A stretch of DNA of 64,000 nt, from positions 1,727,501 through 1,791,500 of the forward strand of contig JACCIC010000063.1 in assembly GCA_018907035.1 (NCBI GenBank). Reading direction: 5' to 3'. Each line of letters begins with the position of its first letter. The stretch's first letter is position 1. The notes beneath the pieces are model-generated. The model saw nothing but the letters and a program-made list of their open reading frames with translations, was not told the DNA's origin and ran no database searches. The stretch comes from Sycobia sp. Sy_11. Lineage: Eukaryota > Arthropoda > Insecta > Hymenoptera > Epichrysomallidae. Shown here one piece after another: positions 1 to 12,216 of the stretch. The position numbers were made by a program, and so were the translations under genes.

Positions 1-906
1 CGTATATATCAATATAAAACTAGATTATAATAATTCTCCGGTAACATCATTATGAATGAATGAATTATTAATTCGAACAGCTATTTGATGTCTCATACAT
101 GGTATAGACTGAAAATAACCAATCAATAATCTACATATACCTGTTACAATATTAAATTTAATAGAGGCCTAAGCTTCTTCTCGTTACATATACGATTATA
201 TTCTATTAGTCTTAATATTGAAACAATAAAAATTAGTAATAAGTTATCTCAATAATTTTATTCTTACTAATTGACTAATAGTGTAATTAATATATTTAAT
301 TTAAATTAATACTACAGCATCGTCTCTCTCGATTTTGCCCGAAATTGGAAAGTGACAGATTTATATTTTAAAATTAAAATTATAATATGTCCGTATACTT
401 GATATTTTTTATGATTCTTTGAGTTTGAGCTAATCAAATATATTGACTTTCTAATTTAACGTTAAAAAGTCTAACCTATATAAGTTGGCGTGAAAACGTT
501 TAAATGTTTATCCTTATGCTTCAATAAGCGTTGTGTTAAAATAAAGTTTCATTATTACTGTTATGTTTTAAGAAGATGAACCTGTTGAAATCATTGGAAT
601 TAAAGCTGTCTTGTACTATTGCACAACCTTAGAGGGTTAGCGTTTCAAAGAAATACAGTGGCCATTTTTAATTTAACAAGAAAATTATATGATATTACAA
701 AGATATTGAAAAGCCTATTAAATAGTGCACAGCATCTTAGGTATTAAAAATTATGTCTTATGTCTTATATCTTTTTCTATAATAATATATTACTATAATT
801 TCTAAAGCAAACATAATTCGAGATGTATTTATCTGTATCGCAAAGATCATGATACGCATTTTATAAAGACTCTCCATTTGTTGATAAATATATAGGCCGA
901 ATATAT
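1..906. other. AT-rich non-coding stretch, nothing recognised
   Basis: No coding frame, RNA gene or repeat is recognised here. The base composition is strongly AT-rich on both strands, with stops in all frames. Confidence 0.6.
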
Positions 907-1040
907 GACGATTATTAGATGATCGTAGGAAAATCTAACTGGGATCTGGCGAGTATTACCTACATGAGGAAATCATCAGTAATACTGACTAGGATCTAGC
1001 CTGAACTAGGTGATCTACCGAGTATATTTCTGCACGGGCC
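907..1040 (+). repeat. Family X element, right-end fragment
   Basis: This segment matches 62025-62155 closely. Both run through a block with GATGATCG, ATCTGGCGAGTATTA, TCATCAGTAATACTGACTAG and CTAGCC, and both end in a GCACGGGC/TACGGGC terminus. Only the right end is present and no left terminus is found upstream, so this copy is 5' truncated. The family is not one I can name. Its terminus is the inverted complement of the left end of the fuller copy at 60804. Confidence 0.7.
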
Positions 1041-1850
1041 ATTATGTAATTAATCTATAGTAAGAAAATTGTACCAGTATTATAATTTTGCTACCGAAAC
1101 GTAATCATGGCTATTCTCAATAACTTCACTTCCGATATAGTTAATAATTGAAATGGAAAGTTGAACATTTTCCCCAAAGATGAACTCTTATATATTATAG
1201 ACGTTAATTATTTGGATAAGTACAAAGTTGTCTAGAATGGTGATAATTCGTAAATGCTTCAACAATATCTGACATAATTATTTTTGCCTAGTTCTTATTT
1301 TTCCGGAATTTTCTTAACTAGCAGAACGTTTACAGCAGAAACTTTTGCTCGCTCCAGTTGACGATAATAATATATTCTGTTCAAATTTCAATTCAATTCA
1401 TTCGGTAATGTTTGTTGACCACCGAAACTTGTAAAAAGCCGACGATTTTGACTTTATAGAATATTAATAGTGAGAAATAATATAACATTATATGAATCTA
1501 GTAAATAAGAAAGAAGTTTTACAAGTTAATGTTTTATGAATTACGCAGTGTTAATGGCAAATAGCAAATCTATTGATCAACCCTCGGAAATTGAACCATA
1601 TTTCTTGATTTAAATAACAACGTATATTATGAATTATGTGTACATTATATTGAGCTATTAATATCTAGTATATCACCATATATTTAAATAAATTCATATC
1701 TCAATACGGATATGTATGCATTACATAAATATTTGATGTCTAGCTGCCGTACTGATTGTTTGGGGATATTTCCGACTTAATACGTCATCAAGCTCTAATG
1801 CGACTCTCAGTCGTATTTTTTATGCTTAAGAAGACCTTTGATTGTAGTTT
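1041..1850. other. AT-rich non-coding stretch, nothing recognised
   Basis: AT-rich sequence with no supported gene, repeat or structured element. Confidence 0.6.
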
Positions 1851-2175
1851 TCATACACTTTGCTGATCACATCTACACCATTCTACGCGTATATACCTAG
1901 GAGTATTGGACGCAGCCTCTCGCGCGACCTGCCTCGTTCTATCCTTTATCCGAGCACATTTGCGCGGCTCACTCGCGCCTCTCAACCAGCCGCACGTGCT
2001 CTGCTCATTGTACGAATTCGAATTTTCGGCTGCAGCAGCGGCCACGTATATTTGAATGCATGTGTGTATCTATGTATATGTATCTAAGTGCGTACGTACG
2101 TATACATATATACATCTCCTCTGACATTTCGAGTTTCTGAGCACGCTGCAGCGACGCGCGATACTTTTTTTATTG

Positions 2176-2178
<3 letters not shown>
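1851..2178. other. Moderately GC-rich patch, no gene recognised
   Basis: CpG-bearing sequence directly upstream of a compound microsatellite. Short frames are open on both strands, but none resembles a known protein. Confidence 0.5.
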
Positions 2179-2269
<91 letters not shown>

Positions 2270-2270
2270 T

Positions 2271-2327
<57 letters not shown>
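2179..2327. repeat. Compound microsatellite (TA)n-(GA)n
   Basis: About 95 bp of TA repeats with a few interruptions run straight into about 50 bp of uninterrupted GA. The frames it creates (Tyr-Ile, Arg-Glu) are artefacts. Confidence 0.97.
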
Positions 2328-2329
<2 letters not shown>

Positions 2330-2439
2330 ATAAGAGAGGGTGAATTTGTTGCTTTTCAGGACTTGCGCAGTTTTTATACAGGCTAACAGAGCGTATTTCT
2401 TTTATGCGAGAGCAAGACAACCTTACTATTGGTAGATTA

Positions 2440-2471
<32 letters not shown>

Positions 2472-2760
2472 CGCGTGCTCGCGCGCGTGTGTGAGCAAGA
2501 AAGACGGAGAGGAAGAGAGAAATGCTTGCACGGCGCACTGCAATTTCCACGCAGCTCGCGCGCGCCGCGTATAATATAAGAGAATTTACGAGCCCGCTTT
2601 GTGCCTCCGGCTTCCTTCGTGGATTGTCATCTGCGAGATTTTCCTTTTTTGCTTGGGATTCTTCCGCTGTTCACTTCGGTGTTTGCTCTTTAGCTTTTTG
2701 ATTTAGGTTGCTGTTCTTTGCAGAAGAAGGGGTGCAGACTATACAAACTAAAGGAACATG
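2328..2760. other. GC-rich patch with a (TG)n tract at 2441-2494
   Basis: CpG-rich sequence around an interrupted GT/GC tract. No coding region is recognised. Confidence 0.55.
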
Positions 2761-2990
2761 AACGGCTGGTAGTGTGTGATGTCTTTTGCTTTATTATTAA
2801 TTGTTTATTTTTTCGACTCAGCTGCACGCCTTCGACTTGATAGATATTCACGGTTTCAATTAAAAATTAAAATATTTATCATTTATCCGTGCCTACTTAT
2901 ATAGAAAAATAATGATATTGTTTGATTTCAGTTTGGATCTTTCGTCTATAAATAAGATATAAATATAACAAGTTATTAGTGTATTAATAC

Positions 2991-2999
2991 ATACACACA

Positions 3000-3048
<49 letters not shown>

Positions 3049-3073
3049 GCGCGCACACGTATGTGTGTGTGTA
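2991..3073. repeat. Alternating purine-pyrimidine tract (CA)n-(CG)n-(TG)n
   Basis: About 40 bp of CA runs into about 20 bp of CG, then CACACGTATGTGTGTGTG. The whole stretch alternates pyrimidine and purine and is partly self-complementary, which is the classic setting for Z-DNA or cruciform structure. Confidence 0.95.
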
Positions 3074-4933
3074 TAAATGGTAACTAATTTACATTATTCA
3101 TTAAATTTCATCTAGATTAATAATAGTATCTAATCTTTTGTAATGTTTTTACATTGATTACCAGTACGATTACAAAAACTTCAATATATTTACTCGAAAA
3201 TTTATAAGTAACAGAATTACATTTAGAAAATACAAAAATTTAAGCCAAGTAAAATTATTCATTTTAATCGATATCTATTAAATGGATCATAGAATTCTTA
3301 TATACAAGAAAGCCCATATACAAAAATATAGAAAGTAATTGGACATTTGTAAAACGAACATTATCGCTTCTGTTATATAAGTCAGCAATAAAAAAATTAT
3401 CCTTATTGTATATTATTAATAAATGTTGTGTTATTATTTAAATTGACTATAAATTGTAAATTGTAATATTTAAATTGGCTATAAAACGTATATGAAAGAC
3501 CAGTGTTGCCTTGAGATACACATTTATTTAATAGAATTATTCCGATAAACTTTGAACAATAACCAAAGCTTGGTGTAAAAATGAATATTGATTATTCGAT
3601 ATTTCAACGGAATCATTTTTTATTAAGGTATCCATAAGATTTGTAAATAAGAATTTTCCAAATTACGTGGACAATCAATACTTATCGAGAGTGCCACTTC
3701 ATTATACCCATTCACCGTAGAATGTTTACAATCGGGTATTTCTTTGGGATCTTGAACGAAAGATGCATTTTTTTACAATGTGTTTGTTCACTTTTTGCGC
3801 AATATTTACAAGACAATTTACTTATACATTGGGTTTAACGATCTTTTTTTCTTTTTTTGTGGCTCCGTTTTCATTTCAAACATTTTATAGCCTGTAATAC
3901 ACCGCTTTCTATTTTATAAAAAAATTTTTCTGTACTAGTGATTTCCAATATTGATGATGATTGTGTTTTATCAAAATTTTTATGTTGGCCCTTTTAAAGT
4001 AAAAAGGCTGCGATATCCTGAAGCTTGTGAAAATTCTCAAGCCAAATTGAGATGCAGTATCGACCCCTGTGCTTATCCGAAAGGAACCAAAATGATTGAC
4101 TAACTCTCGTGACGAATGATCCAAATTCCTCCCCATTTATTCCCAAATAAGGTCTAGCTGTTATTGACAATTAAAATTCAGGCGATTGTACACGTGTTTA
4201 GCGTACGAACGATTGCTTGTCGATTCTCAACTGTGACATGAGTGAATTCGATTGATCCTTAATTGACCATATCTAAGAAATTACAACTTGACGAACTAGG
4301 TTTATTAGAACTTGTTTTCTTGAAATTTATTCAATCTTCTAATTTATCGCTCAAAGTAAGGATGTCAATTTATGAAATTCCTCTCTCTACATCATGATAT
4401 ATCCAATTTAATTAAAGACAAGTATACTAATTGTATTATAAATAGAACGCAGTAGAGTATTTTCAAAATCGAAGAGCGTTGGAGCCCTATCGCTTTAGGG
4501 GCTCAGTTTTGAGGCAATATTTAAGAGGCTATCTTGCTCAATTTGAGCGAATCCGACATGCTGATATCTCATTGCCAGCCTTAAACGTATTAATTGGATT
4601 ATTCCATGGGCGCAACAATGGGGAGTGTCAGGACACCCCCGATTGCTGTTATTGACACACTGAGGGTGTCTAGTCCGTGAAAAGTCGCAATGAGGTACTG
4701 ACCTGAAATAAATATATTATGATCTGGAAAATTGAAAACTCTTAAAATAGCGCCAGCTGGTAAAGCGAAAACTATAGGATGTACCACCGGATATTGTATA
4801 ATGCAACTGAAAGCCATATTAAATTAAGCGACTTTTTTTAAGGCTATCCAATGCACATGTACACCTACCCACCCATTCATACAAGCGCGCTCATACACAT
4901 CCACACCCTCACACAATCCCGCGCACGTTCGCG

Positions 4934-4934
<1 letters not shown>
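3074..4934. other. AT-rich non-coding stretch with two unrecognised short frames
   Basis: Minus-strand frames at 3909-4136 (75 aa) and 4599-4817 (72 aa) are free of simple repeats but match nothing I know. They have no supporting splice or promoter context. Small inverted repeats occur near 4480-4505 (GAGCCC...GGGCTC) and 4534-4549 (GCTCAA...TTGAGC). I see no gene I can defend. Confidence 0.5.
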
Positions 4935-4935
<1 letters not shown>

Positions 4936-4987
<52 letters not shown>

Positions 4988-4998
4988 GACAGACAGAG
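4936..4998. repeat. Microsatellite (CA)n followed by (CAGA)n
   Basis: About 46 bp of CA repeats end in four CAGA units. Confidence 0.96.
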
Positions 4999-5800
4999 TA
5001 TGCTAATTAAAAACGTACAATTTTGCAGAAACGCATGAATAATTTATCAGTATATCATGAATGCTTAAAGATGTTTCAAATAAAGTTAATCAAAATAAAT
5101 TAATGCAGAAATTTATCATTAGCCATCTATACAGAAAGGCTATCTTCGACGAAATGAGAAATATTGATTTTGAATAGACATCATTCGTTTTATCCTTTTC
5201 TATAAATACTTGGACATTTGGATAACATGAGTTGTTGCGCCACTGGATCATTTTAAAATTTCTTAAAAATATTTATTAATGTTTTCAAGAGAATCGTAGT
5301 TTTTCACCTACTACATTCAGATAAATCTAATTTTTTGCATTATTGATGATTTTAATTCTGCTGTAATTTTTTTTAATCAGTACAAAAATTTTCTTCGTTA
5401 TTAAAAATTGAATATGAAAATTATCTAAAATTAATTAAAAGCAGTTATTTTTCAAATATTATTATTCTATAATATATCAACAATTAGGATAGGTAATCAT
5501 ATGTTGAGAAACTGCATTTAAATAATTGAACAGGCAAACACTCCAAATGATTTATAAAATCATTAATCGAAGATTCCTGAATATATACGAGCGTTTCGAA
5601 ACTCTCAGTGTTTCGTTTCAACGCCTATAATAATGTTTAGTAATTAATTTAATATTTGGCAACAGTAGGTTAAGTGAATTGAAATTTAATTTAAAAAAAA
5701 TTACACATTAAAATCAAACAGAATTTATAATAATGAATATACATAATATAATCTATATATCTCGTACATAGCAACCAATGAACGACGGCTTGAGTTCATC
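4999..5800. other. AT-rich non-coding stretch, nothing recognised
   Basis: No supported feature on either strand. Confidence 0.6.
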
Positions 5801-5986
5801 GCAGCGAATAGTTTAATTTAATCGGAATCACTTAATCTTGTTCCCGCGCTCTACTACTACTACGGTTCAGCATTCCCACCATCTGTATACGGAACCAACC
5901 CCCGCGTACATCTATGTAGAAGTGACGATGATCGTGCGCTCTGTCTATCGCGTCCTTCTCTCATGAATTATCTATGGACTGCAATA

Positions 5987-6036
<50 letters not shown>

Positions 6037-6037
6037 G
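5987..6037. repeat. Microsatellite (TG)n
   Basis: About 50 bp of TG with one TA interruption near the end. Confidence 0.96.
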
Positions 6038-6216
6038 ATAACGCAATCGCGCGTGCGGTGGTCGTCTTAAAAGGCACTTTGTAAGCGCCGATAAAATTCT
6101 TCGATTCACGTAGCCCGCGCGCGCGCGCGCGGCTAATTAACCAAAAAGGATCGCGCGCGAGCCCGTATTTGTCACGGATAAACGGCAACGATCGAGAAAA
6201 GGAGATAGAAAGAATA

Positions 6217-6238
6217 AGAGAGAGAGAGAGAGAGAGAG
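6217..6238. repeat. Short (GA)n microsatellite
   Basis: About 11 GA units. Confidence 0.92.
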
Positions 6239-6299
6239 GACGATGACGCTCGAAATTCTGCTTCAAACGTACGATGCCTATGCAAATATGCATACATAA

Positions 6300-6302
<3 letters not shown>

Positions 6303-6349
<47 letters not shown>
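6303..6349. repeat. Microsatellite (TA)n
   Basis: About 22 TA units flanked by GC-rich DNA. Confidence 0.96.
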
Positions 6350-6351
<2 letters not shown>

Positions 6352-6617
6352 AAAAAAGAAGGAATACCGTGCCGCGTGGAATCCGCGAGATAATCGCGCC
6401 TGATGTGTCCTCGTGGGTGGGTGTACGGGGGGAGAGAGCAACCGAGACGCACGCACCTCGCCGCACTGTGAGTATGCATAGGTGTGTATAGATATAACGT
6501 GTACGTGTGCGCGGTAATTATCAGCGAGAAACGCAGAAGTGGATAATTGGAACGTTTGTTAATTGGAATACTCTCGCGAAACACGCCCACGGGCAGGATT
6601 TACAGAGGCGCCATTGC

Positions 6618-6621
<4 letters not shown>

Positions 6622-6654
<33 letters not shown>

Positions 6655-6671
6655 TCTCTCTCCCTCTCTCT
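6622..6671. repeat. Microsatellite (CT)n
   Basis: About 50 bp of CT with two CCT interruptions. Confidence 0.95.
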
Positions 6672-6960
6672 TTCACACACTCTACCTTCTCTCTCTTTCT
6701 TACTCTCGCTAAGGCCATAATACGCATGAAAGCTCGGCTCCCCTTGGAGTATGTGTATAGAAGCACGAAAGAGAGATGTATGTGTGTATACATAGTGAAG
6801 AGAAAGAGAAGTGTCTATTGGCAACGAATGTATTTGCTCGGTGCTCTGCACGACGAGATCAAGATCTAGGATTCCTCGGGCGGAATAAAACCGCATGTAC
6901 GCTCTCGCCGGCTAATTAAGGCAGCAGGCTCTAGCGGCGCGCTCGGACACGAGTATCATT

Positions 6961-7329
6961 CAAATCCTTCAAAGGCAGTATTTATTAAAGTCCGATTTCA
7001 TAAAGGACCTATAGAGATAATTTTAGCTTTTAATGATTTCCATACCGAATTTTGGATAGAAGAGATTGTATCTATCAGATCTACGCTTGTCTCATGCGCA
7101 TCCGTTTTTACATATTTTGATCAATTTCCAATGGAGTTATAAAAAAAATACGTATAATCTTTTGGCACAATTGCAATTACAGTATAATTGAAATTAGAAT
7201 GTCTTATATAGCAGAAAATCCACTGAAGATCGATAGTACGTGATTTTTTGCTTCTGCTGAATCTGTATATTAAAATTAATTTTGAATAGACATTGTTTAT
7301 TTAATTATAGATTTAATTGATAAGCCGTA
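6961..7329. other. AT-rich spacer, nothing recognised
   Basis: No supported feature between the GC mosaic and the TTAA-bounded element that follows. Confidence 0.55.
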
Positions 7330-8082
7330 TTAACCTTTAAAGAGTCGGATTTTGAAAATTCGGAACCTCCTCTGAAAGTGCCCAAATTCATATCTTGTAT
7401 CATCTATCAAATATGTACAATGGTCCTATCATGGACCGAGTCGATATATCGGCTCTCCGGCCCTGGAGGGCCATGAAAAATTTTTAGTTCGGAAAAATAG
7501 GAATAAAATCATATTCTCAGGTTTTGAGATATGCTGCATCAAAATCTGGAGTCTAATCGGTCGTAACTGCTCATAATCACGGCCATTCAAGGTCAAACAA
7601 GATCACTTCAAGGTCAAATACAAGAATAAATTTCTAGTTATAACTGTACGATCTGAATTATGATGATATATACGTTTCTAGTAAAAATTATATCTTTAGT
7701 TTTACATATATATAGATATATTACTGTTATTGACAGAAATGCGATTGTTTGAATGAGAAAATTCGGTGTCCAGCGCTCTCAAAATCAAAAAACCAATTTT
7801 AAATATTTCCCTGGATATATTCTCAACCTGACCTTGGAGAAATCTTCATCTCTCTTTTTATTTGAGGTCAAAATGACGTAAAACCGGAAGTCAGCGACTT
7901 CAGAAACATAAAGATATATCTTTTGCAAAGATTCGAACCATATTGCTAGGTTTGACTTTCAAATAACCTTCATTGACCTTGACTCTGAAATGATAAGGTC
8001 TTAATTTACTTAAGAATAAAGAGGTATCGTAGCATTATGTTTCTGAGCCGAAATATCGGCTTTCCAGACCTTAAAGGGTTAA
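7330..8082. mobile_element. Candidate piggyBac-like non-autonomous element
   Basis: The segment is bounded by TTAA on both sides. The left end reads TTAACCTTTAAAGAGTCGGA. The right end, read inward on the other strand, is TTAACCCTTTAAGGTCTGGA. piggyBac-superfamily elements duplicate TTAA and typically start with CCC or CCY, so the ends fit that class. There is no transposase inside, so it would depend on an element elsewhere. A 36-bp motif at about 7437-7472 is repeated in direct orientation at about 8045-8080, with the core ATATCGGCT. The right-hand boundary is better supported than the left. Confidence 0.5.
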
Positions 8083-9470
8083 AAAAAGTTTTTTTCTTAC
8101 CAGCTCAGGAGCTACATTATTATAATCAAGACTGTATTACACGGGAGTCTCATACTTTTTGACATAATTTATCCAAACATGAGACGAATTCTAATGATAT
8201 ACAGCATTATTATGATCTTCCGAAAGTTATGCATATTATTACAGTAATGTTTTAAGAAAAACTATAACAATAAAACGCTAATAATAAATAGCACATTATT
8301 CGGCTAAAAATCAAACAAGAGTTTTTTAGTGAAAACTTTATTTTGCCTGGATTTAGTATTGCAAGATATTACTTAGTTTTGATAAAATGTTTTTAATATT
8401 TTAGGATATTCTCTTAATCTAAAATTTAACAAGCACATCTTTATAATAGATTATTTTAAGATTTCAGAAAAAGTTGGTAAATATTTAATAATTCTTTATT
8501 CAATGTTTTCTTTTGAATTTCAAAGAGATTAGTTGTGATCAATATTATATTCGTCTCAAATATTATATTGATTTCCATTCGTTTTGGATTATATACTAAA
8601 TTCTGAAGAATGATCAATATATTTTTTTAATTATTAAAGCGTGAAATACGAACCTGAGATGAAAGCTGAGGTGTCTTCAGATCTGCTTAATCGAAAAATT
8701 TTAGATATGGGATTTTGTTCTAGTATTACATTAAATTAGTTATCGTAATAAATATTCAAGATTATGATAATAATTAACTGTATAATAGAACTTTATTAGT
8801 AAAATTTATTAGTTTCTTTAACCTATTCAATATATTTACAAGATATATTATAGTAATTATTATAGTGATTTTATAATTTATAGTATTTTATCTATAACAA
8901 GTTTTAGTTAATAATTTAAAATTATTGTTAAAATCCTTGCTCTATAATAATTTAAATTTTTTACAGTTTACACGATAACATTCTCCGCGTGCATTCTTGA
9001 CTCTGCCTATACCTTTAAACAAAGATAACTTTTAAAAATAACTAGTTACATTAAGCGTGATAAAATTAAAATATGCTGTAAATTGCGAATTAAAATTTTT
9101 TTAGAGAAATAATATTTTAAATATAGAAAATTAAATGTTATTTAAGCAATTAAGAGCATACGGAGCAGAATTCTCGAACATTATTTACAACAATAGTTGA
9201 GTGTCGATTAAATTTTAAGGTAAGTAACAAAGTATTATTTGGATGTTAAAATCGGTCAGACTTTACGATCGACGTTGGAAATATTTTTCTAACTATGCAA
9301 CATTTGTCCGATATACATACTATCGGCTAAAAACATGATTTTTTCTTTTTAGATTTTACGCAAAGCAATAGCACTCTTTCAAAACTATCGCTAACCGTAT
9401 AATCCGCAGATTAAATCTTGCGCAAATAAAGCCCGAAAGTATACGCCGTGTGATACCAAACGCGCATTTA
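8083..9470. other. AT-rich non-coding stretch, nothing recognised
   Basis: Very AT-rich on both strands. No coding frame, repeat family or RNA gene is recognised. Confidence 0.6.
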
Positions 9471-9508
9471 CGTTCTGCGTACCCATATATACTTTCACTC
9501 TTGTTACC

Positions 9509-9539
9509 GTCCCCGCCAGCTCACCGCACCAGCGGGGAC
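9509..9539. repeat. Perfect GC-rich inverted repeat (hairpin)
   Basis: GTCCCCGC at 9509-9516 is exactly complementary to GCGGGGAC at 9532-9539, across a 15-base loop. It is all-GC apart from the terminal pair's neighbour and sits at the edge of a short GC-rich patch. Its role is unknown. Confidence 0.7.
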
Positions 9540-9588
9540 TAACTCTGGCACAATGTTGACTGAGAGAGCAGCCAATTTAATTAGCTCC

Positions 9589-9590
<2 letters not shown>

Positions 9591-9638
<48 letters not shown>
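9591..9638. repeat. Microsatellite (CT)n
   Basis: About 24 CT units followed by a C/T-rich tail. Confidence 0.96.
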
Positions 9639-9641
<3 letters not shown>

Positions 9642-9897
9642 TCCCTCCTTCCCTCCCTTTGTTGCCGAAAAAAACTTAGCGAGTTCAAAGCGAGTGGCTG
9701 TACGCTCGAGTGGAAGGAATAATTTGCCGTTCACACGCGCTCTCGAGCTCTCCGTGCGCCATACTGGAAAAGCGAAAATTTCAATGTAATTCGATGAACG
9801 CGCGGGCATACAAGAAATTTCGATGCAATAATTATACCGGGATTTCGGTACACAGGTTTCAGAAGAACGAAGTGGCGTCGTCAAAGTATCATATATG

Positions 9898-11067
9898 CTA
9901 CTGTGTACAAATATGAGTAAAACTTTTCAATTCCAACTTCACGATTTATCGATTCGGACAAATGTTTTTATTTTTAAATTGGTAGTACTGTCAAAATTAT
10001 CTGAGCCAAATTTCACGCAATTATCTTCATTTTTCATATAGTTACGCTTGTATTTTATGAACAAAGAAAAGTTGTCTCTTCGGTTTTTATAATGTTTGAA
10101 ATTATTCAACAAAGAAGTGGCATTAAATTTTGTGCGCGAAATGAAATATCGACCGTTGAAACGTTCAGAATGTTGCAGAAGGCCTTTGGTGAAAAGTAAA
10201 TGTCAAGAGCAACTGCTTTTTTCGAGAACGCGTTGGAGACGAACCACATGAAAGACAGCCAAGAACATCTACTGATAGACTACACATCGACAAAATCAAA
10301 GAATTGGTTCTGCCAAATTATCAATTGACTAGATCGCTTGCGTGTCCTGTGGAGGTCTGTGAAACGATGTTTTCGGACGATCAGCACAAGATGAAACGCA
10401 TAATAACTGGAGATGAGACTTGGGTATCCGCTTACGATCCAGAAACAACCGATCAATTGAGCGAATATCGTGCGAAAGGAGAGCGGAGATCGAAAAAGCA
10501 CGCCAAAGTCGCTCAAAACGAAGGTTACGCTCACTGTTTTGTTCGATTATCGTGGTGTGGTGCATTATGAATTCCTTCCAACCGGTCAAACGGTTAATAA
10601 ATAATATTCTTTGAGTGTTATGCGTCGTTTGCGTGAAGCTATTCATCTCCAAAGGCCAGATTTATAGAAAGGCAACTCTTGGTTTTTGCATCGCGACAAC
10701 GCACCAGCTCATACTGCATTGATTTTACGTAAACATTTCGCCAAAAATTCAACCAATATCGTTTCGCAACCATATTGCTCACCTAATTTAGCACTGTGTG
10801 ACTTCTGGCTGTTCAGCAAACTCAAAAGACCACTTCGGGGACACGATTTGGATTCTATTGAAAAATAAAAGCCGAATCAAAGAAGAAACTGATGGCCATT
10901 TCGGAATAAGAGTATAAAAAATATTTTGAAAACTAGAAAAAGTGTTGGTATAGTCCAATGCATTCCGGGGGGAGGGGGTATTTTGAGGGAGATAAATTAG
11001 ATTTTGAAGAATAAATAAAAATTTCGAAAGTTATAAATAAAGTCTTACTCATATTTGAACACAGTAG
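9898..11067 (+). mobile_element. Mariner-type DNA transposon, degraded copy 1
   Basis: A 1170-bp element with matching inverted termini. The left end begins CTACTGTGTACAAATATGAG. The right end, read inward on the minus strand, begins CTACTGTGTTCAAATATGAG; the match continues through AGTAARACTTT with only one further mismatch. TATATG lies immediately outside both ends (9892-9897 and 11068-11073). Mariner normally duplicates only TA, so the extra identical bases are either a longer duplication or chance. The size is near the usual 1.2-1.3 kb. It carries a broken transposase (10092-11014), and a long (TG)n tract begins 14 bp beyond its right end. Confidence 0.9.
10092..11014 (+). pseudogene. Mariner DD34D transposase pseudogene (copy 1)
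   Basis: Remnant of a transposase that would bind the element's terminal repeats and cut and paste it in the nucleus. Homology begins at ATG 10092 with the helix-turn-helix region (IKFCARNEISTVETFRMLQK). A stop follows at about residue 36, and frame changes occur near 10190-10330. About 80 codons of the DNA-binding/linker region appear deleted before VCETMFSD. The catalytic triad can still be read across frames: Asp in TGDETW (10412), Asp in RDNAPAH (10695) and Asp in ALCDF (10800). The last two are exactly 35 codons apart, as in DD34D enzymes. SPD has become SPN. Further in-frame stops lie near 10600, 10666 and 10866. The C-terminal FEGDKLDFEE ends at 11014. It cannot make a working enzyme. 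Confidence 0.93.
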
Positions 11068-11071
11068 TATA

Positions 11072-11234
<163 letters not shown>

Positions 11235-12216
11235 GGGACGATGGTATACAAATCGATTTTTTACTGTCAGTTAAATTTTTTTTTTATACAAATGATAATA
11301 TAACGAGTAGAACATGTATATACCGAAATGAACATTTTAACAGAAAATTCTACATGGCGTGAATAAAATAAATTACTTTTCGAATTTGAAAATCATAGAA
11401 TGTGATATATAGATGGAATATTATCGACATCGCCAATAAGCAACGATAAGGCAACATAAACTAAAAAATATTTTTTTCTTTTTTTTTTCGCGAAAAAAAG
11501 TATAACACAATGAACTATTAGCGGTGGAACGTACATCATAAGATCCAAATCGTATATATTTTGACACAAAATTCCGAATTGTGCCATTCAACTCTACAAA
11601 TAAATGGTATATCTTAGTTTTCGTTGCCAAATTTTTTATGGCTAGTCTTCGTTGAGGGCCTCGATATTACATTGACTATACAACTGTAAAGGCTTTCTCG
11701 TTATCTCTGAATATTGAATAATATTGCGTTTTATGAAATTAAATATATATAAAAGTGTCAGTACAGAAATTTTGAAGCTAAGAGAATCATCCTAAATTTA
11801 ATGACGTGTCCGCAAACAATGACCAGTATAATCTTGGAAGTTTAATATAATTGGATCGATGAGTAGGTTTGTGATAATATTATAGATGTAGATAATATAA
11901 TAGATGTATACAGATATTTGAACATCTTACATCGTATATGTTTACCAATGCACTCGTGCCGATATATTAGGAAAAAACGAACGATCCTACAATTACGGAT
12001 GGCTTTAACTATTTATAATTGAGCTTCTTTATTTCTCGATTTGCAGAAAATAGGATGTAGAAGAAGAAAGAATGAAGTTCAGCAAGGAAGCTACTATTGA
12101 TCGAAATTAAAAAAATTGTTGGTTCCATGGGTATTTTTACAAAATTAAGCTTTTAAATAATTAATGATATACACAATTCAGCAATCAATAAGGGTTAATT
12201 AATGGACATTATATAT
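11235..12216. other. AT-rich spacer between mariner copies
   Basis: No supported coding region. Minus-strand frames near 11393-11630 are short and resemble nothing known. Confidence 0.55.

Larger units (their letters stand above)
5801..6960. other. CpG-rich mosaic with embedded microsatellites
   Basis: A GC-rich block interrupted by simple repeats, listed separately. It contains CTAATTAA homeodomain-type sites near 6132 and 6911 in otherwise GC-rich context. Overlapping frames here consist mostly of translated repeats. A cis-regulatory role is possible but not shown. Confidence 0.5.

Noticed and set aside
2088..2543. Overlapping frames of 81 and 121 residues rich in Tyr-Ile, Arg-Glu, Ser-Leu and Thr-His
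   Set aside because: They are translations of the TA, GA and TG microsatellites.
5961..6896. Several frames up to 209 residues on both strands
   Set aside because: Their length comes from TG, TA, GA and CT repeats, they overlap each other on opposite strands, and no domain is present between the repeats.
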